Below, one piece after another: positions 35,717 through 44,150 of a stretch of DNA of 64,000 bases (the stretch's first letter is position 1; each line of letters starts with the position of its first letter). The stretch lies in NCBI RefSeq assembly GCF_031082405.1, contig NZ_JAVHJU010000004.1, forward strand, positions 648,092 to 712,091, given 5' to 3'. Origin of the DNA: Amycolatopsis sp. A133. GTDB lineage: Bacteria; Actinomycetota; Actinomycetes; Mycobacteriales; Pseudonocardiaceae. Below the pieces are notes generated by a model. That model was not told where the DNA came from and did no database searches. It saw only the letters and a program-made list of their open reading frames with translations. A program made the translations under genes and the position numbers.

Positions 35717-35751
35717 AACCCAGGTTGCTTATCTAAAGAAGCTTATATAAG
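35717..35751. promoter_or_regulatory. Candidate MarR operators between divergent genes
   Basis: AACC-ca-GGTT at 35717-35726 and the palindrome CTTATATAAG at 35742-35751 lie in an AT-rich stretch that also contains likely -10 sequence for the hydrolase gene. Confidence 0.4.
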
Positions 35752-35788
35752 GTTCCTTAGGTACGCGCTCCGCGACCGAGAAGGAACC

Positions 35789-36577
35789 ATGACGACGCTC
35801 CCCACCGCCGGCTCGCTCCGGCCCACCCGCACCGAAACCCGCACCCTCGGCCCGGCCGAGGTGACCCTGCAGGACCGCGACCGCACCCGCCCCTTTCTGC
35901 TCCTGCACGGAGGTGGCGGCGTCGCGACGATGACCGGGCTCGCCGACCTGCTCGCCGAACGCACCCACTCCCGGGTGTTGCTGCCCACCCACCCCGGCTT
36001 CGGCGGCACCCCGAAGGCCGCGAGCCTCACCGGCGTGACCGAACTGGCCGAGCTCTACGTGGCCCTGCTGGATGACCTCGATCTGACCGACGTCACGGTG
36101 ATCGGCAACTCCTTCGGCGGCTGGCTGGCCGCCGAGATCGCCCTGCGGAAGAGCCCGCGGGTCAGCGGCGCGGTGATCATCGACGGGATCGGCATCGAGG
36201 TCGACGGGCACCCCCTCACCGACATCAGCGGCATGTCCCCCACCGAGATCCGGGCGCTCTCCTTCCACGACCCGGGCAAGGCACCCGTGCCGCCGGGCGG
36301 CGGCGGCACCGGACCGACCCCGGATGTGCGCGCCCTGATCGGCTACACCGGCCCCACGATGGCCGACCCGTCGCTCGCCGGGCGGCTCGGCGAGCTCGAT
36401 CTCCCCGTGCACGTGGTGTGGGGCGAAAGCGACGGCATCGTCGACCCGGGGTACGGGAAGGCCTACGCCGCCGCCATCCCGCTTTCGACGTTCACCCTGC
36501 TTCCCCGCACCGGTCACCTGCCGCAGGTCGAGACGCCCGAGGAACTGCTGGGCGCCTTGCTGGACCTCGGCCGCTGA
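35789..36577 (+). CDS. Alpha/beta-hydrolase fold protein
   Basis: A 262-residue hydrolase. The oxyanion motif LLLHGGGG, the nucleophile elbow GNSFGG (near residue 109), an acid residue in VVWGESDGIVDP and the catalytic His in LPRTGHLPQ are present, so it should be active. Its substrate is unknown. It is the first gene of a two-gene unit with a beta-lactamase-fold protein, 20 bases apart, and faces the MarR gene, suggesting inducible breakdown of an ester or lactone. Confidence 0.85.
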   Translation: MTTLPTAGSLRPTRTETRTLGPAEVTLQDRDRTRPFLLLHGGGGVATMTGLADLLAERTHSRVLLPTHPGFGGTPKAASLTGVTELAELYVALLDDLDLTDVTVIGNSFGGWLAAEIALRKSPRVSGAVIIDGIGIEVDGHPLTDISGMSPTEIRALSFHDPGKAPVPPGGGGTGPTPDVRALIGYTGPTMADPSLAGRLGELDLPVHVVWGESDGIVDPGYGKAYAAAIPLSTFTLLPRTGHLPQVETPEELLGALLDLGR

Positions 36578-36597
36578 CTCTGAGAAGGAGAACCGGC

Positions 36598-37353
36598 ATG
36601 CGCACCACACTGAGCGTGACCCGGATCGGGCACGCCTGCCAGCTGATCGAGATCGGCGGGCTCCGCGTCCTGACCGACCCGTGGTTCACCCAGGCCCCCA
36701 CCTACTACCCGGGCGAACCGGTCGCCTCGGCCGTGGGTGACCTCGGCCGGGTCGACGCGCTCGTGGTCAGCCACGAGCACTACGACCACTGCGACCTCGA
36801 CGCCCTCGTCACCGGCGGCTTCGACCTCGGCACCCCGCTGATCGGCCCCGGCACGGTCGCGGCCCTCGCGCGGGACAAGGGTTTCCGCGACGTCCGCGTC
36901 GTCGAGGCGTGGGAAACCGCAACGGTCGGCGACCTCACCGTGACGGCGACGCCGGGCAAGCACGGCGTCCACGAGGTCACCTTCGTCATCCAGGCCGGCG
37001 GCCGCACGGTCTTCTTCGGCGGCGACTCGCTGCGGGTTCCGGAACTGGACACCATTCCCGACCGGTTCGGGCCCGTCGACCTGGCCATCCTGCCGACGAA
37101 CGGCCTCTGCATCCGGCCGATGCACCTCGAGCAGGTCGTCATGGACGCCGAGGACGCGGCCGGGCTGACCGCCGCGTTGAGGCCGGCGCTGGCCGTGCCG
37201 CACCACTACGCCTTCCACAGCGGACGGCTGGGCGACCGGATGATCACCAAAGGGGACCGGGATCCCCGCCACTACGCCGACGCCGTCGCGCGGATCGCCC
37301 CGGAGATCGCCGTCCGGCTGGCCCTGCCCGGCACGACGGTCCCCGTCCCGTGA
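36598..37353 (+). CDS. Metallo-beta-lactamase-fold hydrolase (UlaG/UPF0173-like)
   Basis: A 251-residue metal-dependent hydrolase. The zinc motif HEHYDHCD is near residue 60, with later ligands His (TPGKHGVHE), Asp (FFGGDS) and His (VPHHYAFHSG). The start LSVTRIGHACQLIEIGGLRVLTDPWF is typical of the UlaG-like subgroup. The ATG at 36598 has a GAGAAGGAG site. It is co-transcribed with the preceding alpha/beta hydrolase, so the pair may act in sequence on one compound. Confidence 0.85.
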   Translation: MRTTLSVTRIGHACQLIEIGGLRVLTDPWFTQAPTYYPGEPVASAVGDLGRVDALVVSHEHYDHCDLDALVTGGFDLGTPLIGPGTVAALARDKGFRDVRVVEAWETATVGDLTVTATPGKHGVHEVTFVIQAGGRTVFFGGDSLRVPELDTIPDRFGPVDLAILPTNGLCIRPMHLEQVVMDAEDAAGLTAALRPALAVPHHYAFHSGRLGDRMITKGDRDPRHYADAVARIAPEIAVRLALPGTTVPVP

Positions 37354-37480
37354 GCAACCGGGGCGCGACGACGGCCGCCGCGCCCCGGTTCGGCGAGCCG
37401 TGGAACCGCGCGCAGAACATGAATCAGATTCGGCTACTTGCCGGTACGTTCGGCTTCGACCGGCTGGTGGACTGTCAGCC

Positions 37481-38101
37481 ATGTCGTCGACATCCAAAGC
37501 ACGTCTCGCCGTGGCCGGCGCCGCGTCCGCCGCCCTGCTGCTGCTCGCCGGCACCGGCACCGCCGATGCCCGTCCCGTCGCCGCGCCGGACCGGCGACCC
37601 GCCGCCGTGGCCGCCGCACCGTCCTACGCCACCTGGATCGCGGACGTCACCGCCGTCACCACGCCGGCCGCCGAGTACCTCGGCCGGCGGCTGTCCGTGC
37701 CGGGCGGGCGGACCGCGATCGTGCTCGACATCGACAACACCAGCCTGGAGACCTACTACTCCGGCGGGATCACCACTCCGGCGGTCAAGCCGGTCCTGGC
37801 GCTGGCCACCCTCGCCAAAGCCAAGGGGGCCGCCGTCTTCTTCGTCAGCGACCGCACCGAAGTGCTCCGGTGGCCCACCGAAGGCAACCTGAAGACGGTC
37901 GGGTACCCGCTCGACCGGCTCTACCTGCGTCCCCTGTTCAACTTCGACCCGGTCCAGACCAACAAGACCAAGGCCCGGGCCGCCATCGAACAGGCCGGCT
38001 ACACGATCGTCGCGAACATCGGCAACAACCCGACCGACCTCGACGGCGGCCACGCCGAGCGGACCTTCAAGCTCCCCGACTACAACGGCACCCTGTCCTG
38101 A
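37481..38101 (+). CDS. Secreted HAD-family acid phosphatase-like protein
   Basis: A 206-residue exported protein with a signal peptide (AVAGAASAALLLLAGTGTADA) and a HAD core. LDIDNTSLET near residue 86 is the D-x-D-x-T nucleophile motif, and FFVSDRTE contributes motif II. It resembles class B/plant-type acid phosphatases that remove phosphate outside the cell. The ATG at 37481 is chosen because the signal peptide begins there. It converges on a LacI gene with a 22-base overlap of the 3' ends. Confidence 0.82.
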   Translation: MSSTSKARLAVAGAASAALLLLAGTGTADARPVAAPDRRPAAVAAAPSYATWIADVTAVTTPAAEYLGRRLSVPGGRTAIVLDIDNTSLETYYSGGITTPAVKPVLALATLAKAKGAAVFFVSDRTEVLRWPTEGNLKTVGYPLDRLYLRPLFNFDPVQTNKTKARAAIEQAGYTIVANIGNNPTDLDGGHAERTFKLPDYNGTLS

Positions 38102-39051
38102 CCGTCCGCCGGTTCAGGTGGCGGGGCGATCGTCTCCCCCGCCACCGGCGGGCAGGTCAGCAGCCGCTGCTCGCCCGCCCCGGTGGCCACGACGGACGCC
38201 AGCAGCCGCACCGCCTCGCGGCCGAGTGCGCGGTGCGGCACCTCGAAACCGCTGATCTCCGGGCCCGCCGTCCCCGACGGCGGCCGGCCCAGTACCGCCA
38301 GCGAGACGTCGCCGGGTGCCTCCACCCGCGCCGCGAGCAAGGCCCGCCGGGTTGCCGGGTACACGGCTTCGTCGACCACCAGCGCCGTCACGCCCTCGTC
38401 GAGCCAGCCCCGGACGGCCGCGTCGAGGCCGGTGCCGTCGGTGCGGACGACCAGGCCGGGCCCGGTGGCCACGGTGCGGACCCCGCGTTCGCGCTCGCGG
38501 GCCGCCGGGGTGTCGTCCGGCGTGCGCAGGTAGCGGATCCGCCGGTGCCCCGCCCGCGTCAGCCGGATGAGCACCTCGGCCGACGCCGGCGCGTGGTCCG
38601 CGTCGACGCAGGGCAGCCGGCTGCCCAGGTCCGGACGGCGTCCGATGTGGACGATGGGGAACCCGGTGGCGAGCAGTTCCACGGGAACGGGACCGCCGAG
38701 GAACAGGCAGCCGTCGGCGAGCCGGGTGCGGCGGACCGCGGCGGGGCCGGGTGCGGTGAACATGATCAGGTCCTTGCCGAGCGCGGCCGCCTCCGCCTCG
38801 ACGCCGGCCAGGACCGGCTGGTACGCGTCGAACGCCGGAGTGGCGGCGCAGATCCCGAAGAGGTTGTGTGCCGCAGTGGTGCGCTTCACCAGCGGATCGG
38901 CGTATCCGAGGCGTTCCGCGGCCTCCAGCACCCGCAGCCGCGTCGACTCCGCGAGCCGGACCCCGGTGCGGTTGCCGCCCAGCACGACCGACACCGTCGC
39001 CTGCGAAACCCCGGCCACGCGCGCGATGTCGGCCTGCCGCACCCTGCCCAT
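38080..39051 (-). CDS. LacI-family transcriptional regulator
   Basis: A 323-residue repressor. The helix-turn-helix with hinge (RQADIARVAGVSQATVSVVLGGNRTGVRLAESTRLRVLEAAERLGY) fills residues 4-50, and the rest is a periplasmic-binding-like sugar sensor. Two palindromes lie between it and the broken gene at 39.2 kb: CTGATCCGATTCAG at 39084-39097 and TAATACGTATTA at 39166-39177. Its original target may have been that broken gene. Confidence 0.9.
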   Translation of the reverse strand: MGRVRQADIARVAGVSQATVSVVLGGNRTGVRLAESTRLRVLEAAERLGYADPLVKRTTAAHNLFGICAATPAFDAYQPVLAGVEAEAAALGKDLIMFTAPGPAAVRRTRLADGCLFLGGPVPVELLATGFPIVHIGRRPDLGSRLPCVDADHAPASAEVLIRLTRAGHRRIRYLRTPDDTPAARERERGVRTVATGPGLVVRTDGTGLDAAVRGWLDEGVTALVVDEAVYPATRRALLAARVEAPGDVSLAVLGRPPSGTAGPEISGFEVPHRALGREAVRLLASVVATGAGEQRLLTCPPVAGETIAPPPEPADGQDRVPL

Positions 39052-39083
39052 CGGGTACCTCGCTCGCCGGTCGCCGGGGTCAG

Positions 39084-39097
39084 CTGATCCGATTCAG
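39084..39097. promoter_or_regulatory. Candidate LacI operator near its own start
   Basis: CTGATCCGATTCAG, 32 bases upstream of the LacI start. On the minus strand its core TGAATCGGATCA differs by one base from the operators assigned to the other LacI regulator near 55 kb. Confidence 0.4.
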
Positions 39098-39165
39098 AGT
39101 GCGGGGCCGCCCGAAGGCCGTCAACGGTTTTGCCCGAAACTGCAGCAAACCTGTCCCGACCGTAC

Positions 39166-39177
39166 TAATACGTATTA
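39166..39177. promoter_or_regulatory. Perfect LacI-type palindrome
   Basis: TAATACGTATTA, centred on CG as LacI operators are, 67 bases upstream of the broken exported protein gene. Confidence 0.45.
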
Positions 39178-39244
39178 CTCCCTTGACCGTGCCCTTCGCG
39201 CCTTGTCACCTTCGCCCCGATGCCACGACGACGAAGGAGCGGCC

Positions 39245-39811
39245 ATGACCTGCACCCGCCGCGGTCTGCTGACCGGCGCCGCCGCACTCGCCGCGGCCGC
39301 GCTCCTGCCCGCCGCCACCGCGGCCCCGGGCGGGATCTGCCTGGCGTACGCGAACTCCCTCGACGAGGAGTTCACCGATTACCCCGGCAACCCCGTCATC
39401 GGCAACTCGGCGAAAACACCGTCACCCGGCTGGCCAGTTCCGCGGACGGCATCCACTTCGCCTACGAGAAGGAAGTCCTCTTGACGCGGCTGCAGCCCGC
39501 GGGCACCACCGAGACGTCCTACGCCCGGGTCTTCCGCCACGACCTGCCGTCGAAGAACGCCCGCTACGTCATGGTGTTCATGCTCAACAACACGACCAAC
39601 CACCGCGACATCGGCTGGGGCTGGTCACCCGATGCGCGCACCTGGACGTTCTCACCGGCGCCGCTGGTGCGGCACACCGACCACGCTCCCCTGTCCGGCG
39701 CGCCGGACAACGGGCGGTGCGCCGCGCCGAGCTTCGGCACCTACCAGGGCCGCGAGTATAAAGCCGGCGCCCGGCGTCGCCGGGAACATCGCCATCGCCC
39801 GGGCCGTCTGA
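39245..39811 (+). pseudogene. Broken exported glycosidase-like gene
   Basis: It starts well: ATG at 39245 after AAGGAG, a Tat signal (CTRRGLLTGAAALAAAALLP) and LAYANSLDEEFTDYPGNPVIGN. The frame is then lost near 39405; the continuation ENTVTRLASSADGIHFAYEKEVLL ... NNTTNHRDIGWGWSPDARTWTFSP is one frame over. Near 39760 a second break leads to a short ending PGVAGNIAIARAV and a stop at 39809-39811. The middle part also seems too short for a five-bladed-propeller (GH43/sialidase-like) enzyme, so there is probably a deletion as well. The family assignment is tentative. Confidence 0.65.
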
Positions 39812-40021
39812 GCCGGGGTGACTTTCGGCCTTGCCCTCCCGGCCCCTCGACGGCGTCCTCGTCGTGTCGTGCGAACAGGAACGTCGTCGCAGCCACTCCG
39901 CCACGCTGACCGGCCACCGCGGGTAAGGGCTCCGCCGGTCCGGGAGTGCGTGTTCGCCCGATGCGGCCGCGGACCCCTCAGGACGATCGTCGGTTTCCGG
40001 AGACGACGAGAGGAACAAGCC

Positions 40022-40183
40022 ATGCGAGGCGATTGGATCCACGACTGGGTGCTGGTGGAGATGGCGTACCGGGCCGGGCCCCGCCCGGCGCCGGCGTTGC
40101 GGCCGCGGGAAGATCGGCCGCCGTCGAAGCCGTGGAAGGCACTGTGGACGGCGGTGTTCCCGGCCGGGCTGTCGCACCCGTGA
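40022..40183 (+). CDS. Small hypothetical protein, 53 residues
   Basis: A 53-residue frame beginning MRGDWIHDWVLVEMAYRAG with a GAGAGGAAC site before the ATG. The rest is Pro/Arg-rich and ends with a Trp-containing stretch (WKALWTAVF). No family is recognised, and it could be a chance frame; the ribosome site is the only support. It converges on the dehalogenase gene. Confidence 0.35.
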   Translation: MRGDWIHDWVLVEMAYRAGPRPAPALRPREDRPPSKPWKALWTAVFPAGLSHP

Positions 40184-40189
40184 CGGCGG

Positions 40190-40858
40190 TCAGCGGGCTC
40201 CGGTGTGGACCCGCTCGACCGTCCCGGCCAGACCGTCGAGGCCGGGCAGGACCGCGTCCGCCACCGCCGGGTCGTGCGGGTCGGCGTGCCGGTTGATCCA
40301 CACTCGCGGAATGTCCAGCGCCCGCGCGGGAACCATGTCGTGGAAGTGGCTCTGGGCCACGTGCACCCAGTTCGCGGCCGTGGCGTCGAAGGAGGCCGCG
40401 AACCGCCGGAAGTGGCCGTGCCCGGGCTTGTACTCGCCGACGTCCTCCGCGGTCACGACGGCGTCGATCGGCACCGCGAGCCGTCGCTGGGTCTCGCCGA
40501 TGAGGTCGCGGTCGCAGTTGGTCAGCAGGGCGAGCCGCCAGCCCGCTTCCCGCAGTTCGGCCAGCGCCGCCCGGGTGTCCGGGAAGACCGGCCAGTACGG
40601 CAGCCCGGTCCCGAGCACGGACGCGTCGTCCGCGACCAGCTCCAGCCCGGCTTCGGCCGCGGTCCGGCGCAGGGACTCGGCGAGCACTTCGCGGTACCGC
40701 CGGACCGGCACCTCGGCCTGCACCTGCGGCTCGAACCGGTTGTAGACCTCCAGCAGCTCCGCGCCACGCCCGGGGAAGAGCAGCTCGAGCCCGGTGGTGA
40801 TGCCGTGGCGCCAGTCCACCAGCGTGCCGAAGCAGTCGAACGTCACCCAGCGGATCAT
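40190..40858 (-). CDS. Haloacid dehalogenase type II-like hydrolase
   Basis: A 222-residue HAD hydrolase. The nucleophile motif VTFDCFGTLVDW is at residues 5-16, LALLTNCD supplies motif II, and the Lys region with EDVGEYKPGHGHF and HVAQSHFHD match L-2-haloacid dehalogenases. It may dehalogenate short 2-haloacids or act as a general small-molecule phosphatase; the type II match is good but the substrate is unproven. The ATG at 40858 has a GAGAGGA site. Confidence 0.85.
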   Translation of the reverse strand: MIRWVTFDCFGTLVDWRHGITTGLELLFPGRGAELLEVYNRFEPQVQAEVPVRRYREVLAESLRRTAAEAGLELVADDASVLGTGLPYWPVFPDTRAALAELREAGWRLALLTNCDRDLIGETQRRLAVPIDAVVTAEDVGEYKPGHGHFRRFAASFDATAANWVHVAQSHFHDMVPARALDIPRVWINRHADPHDPAVADAVLPGLDGLAGTVERVHTGAR

Positions 40859-40906
40859 CGTGTCCTCTCGCCGGCTTGCGCAGATCGACATCCATCGGAC
40901 TCCAGA

Positions 40907-43234
40907 CTAATGAGGCAGCCGATCTCCCGGCCGGACCGTGACCGACGCGCCAGGCCGCAGGGTGATCGTGCGCCGCCAGGTCCCGGCCCGCACCTCGGTC
41001 CGGGTCCCGCCGACGCTGCGGAGCACCGCCCGCGTGACCTTCCCATCGTGCCAGGCGAGGTCGACCTCGAAGCCGCCGCGGGCGCCGATCCCGGTCACCC
41101 GGCCCGACGCGGCCCACGCCGCCGGCAGCGCCGGCAGCAGTTCCAGCACCCCCGGCCGCGACTGGACCAGCATCTCCACCATCGCCGTGGGCGCGCCGAG
41201 GTTCGCGTCGATCTGGAAGATCGTGTAGCTGCCCTGGCTGTACATGTCGAAGAAGTTCGGCGCGGTCCCGTTGCCGTTGTCCACCGACGGCCGCAGCACC
41301 GTGAGCAGGAGCTGGTACGCGCGGTCGGCGTCCTTGAGCCGCGCCCAGCACGCCGACCGCCACGCGCACGCCCAGCCGAAGCTGTCCGTCCCGCGCGCGA
41401 TCAGCAGCGCCCGCACGCCGTCGAGCAGCTCGGGCGGCGCCGTGCCGGCCGCGATCCGGTCGCCCGGGAAGAAGCCGATCAGCGGGGACAGGTGCCGGTG
41501 GGTGGTCTCGCCGAGGTTGTCCGGCGACATCCATTCCTCCAGCCAGCCGGTCGTGGGGCTCACCTTCGGCAGGTAGAGCTTCTGCTGCAGCCCGCCGATC
41601 CGATCGCCGTAGGCGCGGTCCCGGCCCAGCACGGCGGCGGCGTCGCGGTAGTGCTCGAACAGGTCCCAGACGATCTCCTGGGCGTAGGTGATCCCGCGGG
41701 CGTCCTGCGGGCCGTGCTCGGGTGACCAGTCGTGGTCGTCGACGAGCACCTCGACGCCGTCGACCGTCATCGGCAGCAGCCGGGACTCCCAGAACTCGCA
41801 CGCTCCCTTGAGCAGCGGGTAGATCCGCGCGAGGTACGCCCGGTCCTGGGTGAAGGCGTAGTGGTCCCACAGCGAGTTGCACAGCCACGCGTTGCCGCCG
41901 GGGTGCCACCACCAGCCGGAGCCGCCGTAGATGTTGGTGGAGAACGCGACCGCCCAGCCGGCGATCTTCCCGCTCGTGTTGCGGAAGCGGTTCCTCGGGT
42001 CGTTGAACAGGCGTTCCGTGCTGTCCGTCCACACGGGAAGCTGCGCGAGGCAGTAATCGGCCAGTGCAGTGAAGCTCTCGGGCAGCCCCGCGCGGTCGGC
42101 CAGCCAGTAGTTCATCTGGACGTTGATGTCGGTGTGGTAGTCGCTCATCCAGTCCGGCGTGTTGTTGTTCTGCCACAGGCCCTGCAAGCCCATCGGCAGG
42201 CCGTCGCGCGACCCGGTGATGGTCAGGTAGCGGCCGAACTGCAGGTAGCTCGCCTCCAGCTCCGGGTCGGGCACGCCCGGGTCGGCGTGGCGGGCGACCA
42301 GCCGCGACCACGTGTCGAGGGCCCGCTTCGCCGACGGCGACCGGCCCAGGTCGACGGTCATCCGGTCGTAGAGCCGCCGGTAGTCGGCGACGTGGGTGGC
42401 CCGCAGCGCACCGCCGCCGGTGGCCAACGCCGCAGCCGCCTTCCGCTTCGCCAGGGCCAGGGGGTCGAGCGACGCGTCGAGGAACCCCCGCGCCGCGTCG
42501 GGCACGTAGTTCGTGCCGCCGCTGAGCACGATGACGACCTCGCTGCCGCTGAAGGCGAGGCCGCCGGAGGTGGTCACCGAGCACGCGTACGCCAGGCCGT
42601 TGGCGAAGGTGCCGGTGAACGCCCCGGCACCGGCCGCCTGCTCGCCGCGGGTGGGCTCCAGCGACACCGACCCGGTGACGGGCCCCCCGCTGAGCCGGAC
42701 CACCACGACGTCGTCGGGATGGCTCGCGAAGTACTCGCGGCGGTAGGACACCCCCTGGTGCCGGTAGGTGAGCACGACCAGGCCGTTGCTCAGGTCGAGC
42801 GTGCGCCGGTAGTCCGACACGCCGGTGTGCGCCGGCACCGCGATGCGCAGCTTCGCGAGCAGGCCGAGGGTGCCGAACTTCTCGCGCTCGTAGGGGAACT
42901 GGCCGTCGTCTTCGAGGACGTCGTTGGCGCCGCCGGTCCACAGCGACGCGTCGGCGAGGTAGAGGAAGTCTGCGGCCGGGTCACCGCCGACGAGCGCACC
43001 GATCCGACCATTGCCGATCGGCAGGCCCTGCTCGATGATCTTGTCCTCGCGTGCGGGCGCCGGGTACCACAGCGTGGTCGCCCGGGACGGCGGCACGAGG
43101 TCTTCGCTCACCGGGCGGACGACATCCGCGCTGGCAGCAAAGGGACGCAAGCCGCCGAAGGCGACTCCGGCACCTACTGCGCCACCAAGCTTGAGGAAGG
43201 TCCGCCGCGACGGCGGGAGGGTCTGGTCCGGCAT
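40907..43234 (-). CDS. Secreted GH95 glycosidase (alpha-L-fucosidase type)
   Basis: A 775-residue exported enzyme. The Tat signal SRRTFLKLGGAVG starts near residue 9. The N-terminal beta-domain opens with LWYPAPAREDKIIEQGLPIGNGRIGALVGG, and the (alpha/alpha)6 catalytic barrel contains GLWQNNNTPDWMSDYHTDINVQMNYW, the family 95 signature with catalytic Asn residues. Family 95 members are inverting alpha-1,2-fucosidases or alpha-galactosidases; both sugars occur in pectin and xyloglucan, in keeping with the surrounding island. The ATG at 43234 fits the signal peptide. Confidence 0.9.
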   Translation of the reverse strand: MPDQTLPPSRRTFLKLGGAVGAGVAFGGLRPFAASADVVRPVSEDLVPPSRATTLWYPAPAREDKIIEQGLPIGNGRIGALVGGDPAADFLYLADASLWTGGANDVLEDDGQFPYEREKFGTLGLLAKLRIAVPAHTGVSDYRRTLDLSNGLVVLTYRHQGVSYRREYFASHPDDVVVVRLSGGPVTGSVSLEPTRGEQAAGAGAFTGTFANGLAYACSVTTSGGLAFSGSEVVIVLSGGTNYVPDAARGFLDASLDPLALAKRKAAAALATGGGALRATHVADYRRLYDRMTVDLGRSPSAKRALDTWSRLVARHADPGVPDPELEASYLQFGRYLTITGSRDGLPMGLQGLWQNNNTPDWMSDYHTDINVQMNYWLADRAGLPESFTALADYCLAQLPVWTDSTERLFNDPRNRFRNTSGKIAGWAVAFSTNIYGGSGWWWHPGGNAWLCNSLWDHYAFTQDRAYLARIYPLLKGACEFWESRLLPMTVDGVEVLVDDHDWSPEHGPQDARGITYAQEIVWDLFEHYRDAAAVLGRDRAYGDRIGGLQQKLYLPKVSPTTGWLEEWMSPDNLGETTHRHLSPLIGFFPGDRIAAGTAPPELLDGVRALLIARGTDSFGWACAWRSACWARLKDADRAYQLLLTVLRPSVDNGNGTAPNFFDMYSQGSYTIFQIDANLGAPTAMVEMLVQSRPGVLELLPALPAAWAASGRVTGIGARGGFEVDLAWHDGKVTRAVLRSVGGTRTEVRAGTWRRTITLRPGASVTVRPGDRLPH

Positions 43235-43331
43235 GACGGGTCCGTTCGGCGTGGGGCGGATACCGGTCGAGGAGCCCGCCAAACATATGACCTATGCCGT
43301 TCCACGGTCAAGATTGTTCGTAATTGATCGC

Positions 43332-44075
43332 TTACTTGCCGTGGACCTGCCCGGCCAGGTACTCCCGGAAGGTGATCTCGCCTTCGCGGTGCTCCGGAGT
43401 CAGGTGGCCTCCGGCGGCGTACGCGCGGAACGTCTCCCCCGGCACTTTCACCGGCACGATCCGCCGGGCCCGGCCGCTCGCTTCGCCGACCGCCTCGGCC
43501 AGCTCGGCCGCCGGCAGGATCTCCGGGCCGCCGAAGTCCGGGGCGCGACCGGCCGGGTCGGCCTGCGCGAGGTCCGCCAGCCGCCGCGCCACGTCGTGGA
43601 CGTCCACCGGCTGGAACGAGATCCGCGGCACCGGCACCACCGGCAGCCGGGACGCCCCCGCGAGCAGGGTGCGGACCAGGCCGTGGAACTGGGTGGCCCG
43701 CTGGATCGTGCACGGCAGGCCCGAGTCGGCGACGAGCCGCTCGGTCTCGTGCTTGGCCCGGTAGTAGCCGAGCGGGACCCGGTCGACGCCGACGATCGAG
43801 ACGTAGACCAGGTGCGGGCCACCGGCCCAGCGGGCCGCCTCGACCAGCGTGCGCGCGAGCTGCGCCTCCCGCCCGAAGTAGTCGGTGGCGCAGTGGACGA
43901 CCACGTCGACCCCGGCCACGGCGCTGTCGACACCGCGGCCGGTCCGCAGGTCGCCGCGGACGACGTCCGGTGCGGCCCGGCGGCTCAGCACGCGGACCTC
44001 CTCCCCCGTCGCCCGCAGCCGCGTCACCACGGCGCTGCCCAGCTGCCCGGTTCCGCCGGTGACCAGGATCCGCAC
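43332..44075 (-). CDS. NAD(P)-binding atypical SDR (NmrA-like)
   Basis: A 247-residue Rossmann-fold protein, RILVTGGTGQLGSAVVTRL, of the atypical SDR group related to NmrA and NADH:flavin reductases. A Tyr-Lys pair (GYYRAKHETERLV) is present but not in the classical spacing. Many relatives act as quinone or isoflavone-type reductases. The GTG at 44075 follows GGAGG; an ATG at 44096 is an alternative. No link to neighbouring glycosidases is evident. Confidence 0.82.
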   Translation of the reverse strand: MRILVTGGTGQLGSAVVTRLRATGEEVRVLSRRAAPDVVRGDLRTGRGVDSAVAGVDVVVHCATDYFGREAQLARTLVEAARWAGGPHLVYVSIVGVDRVPLGYYRAKHETERLVADSGLPCTIQRATQFHGLVRTLLAGASRLPVVPVPRISFQPVDVHDVARRLADLAQADPAGRAPDFGGPEILPAAELAEAVGEASGRARRIVPVKVPGETFRAYAAGGHLTPEHREGEITFREYLAGQVHGK

Positions 44076-44107
44076 GTCGACCACCTCCGGCGCCATCCTG
44101 GCACGGC

Positions 44108-44142
44108 GGTGCCCGCCGGGAAACGGTTTCCCGGCGGGCACC
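44108..44142 (-). terminator. Hairpin terminator of the GH87-like gene
   Basis: A nearly unbroken inverted repeat of 17-base arms (44108-44124 with 44126-44142) just after the stop at 44151. In RNA the loop would open to four or more bases. Confidence 0.7.
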
Positions 44143-44150
44143 GGCGGTCC

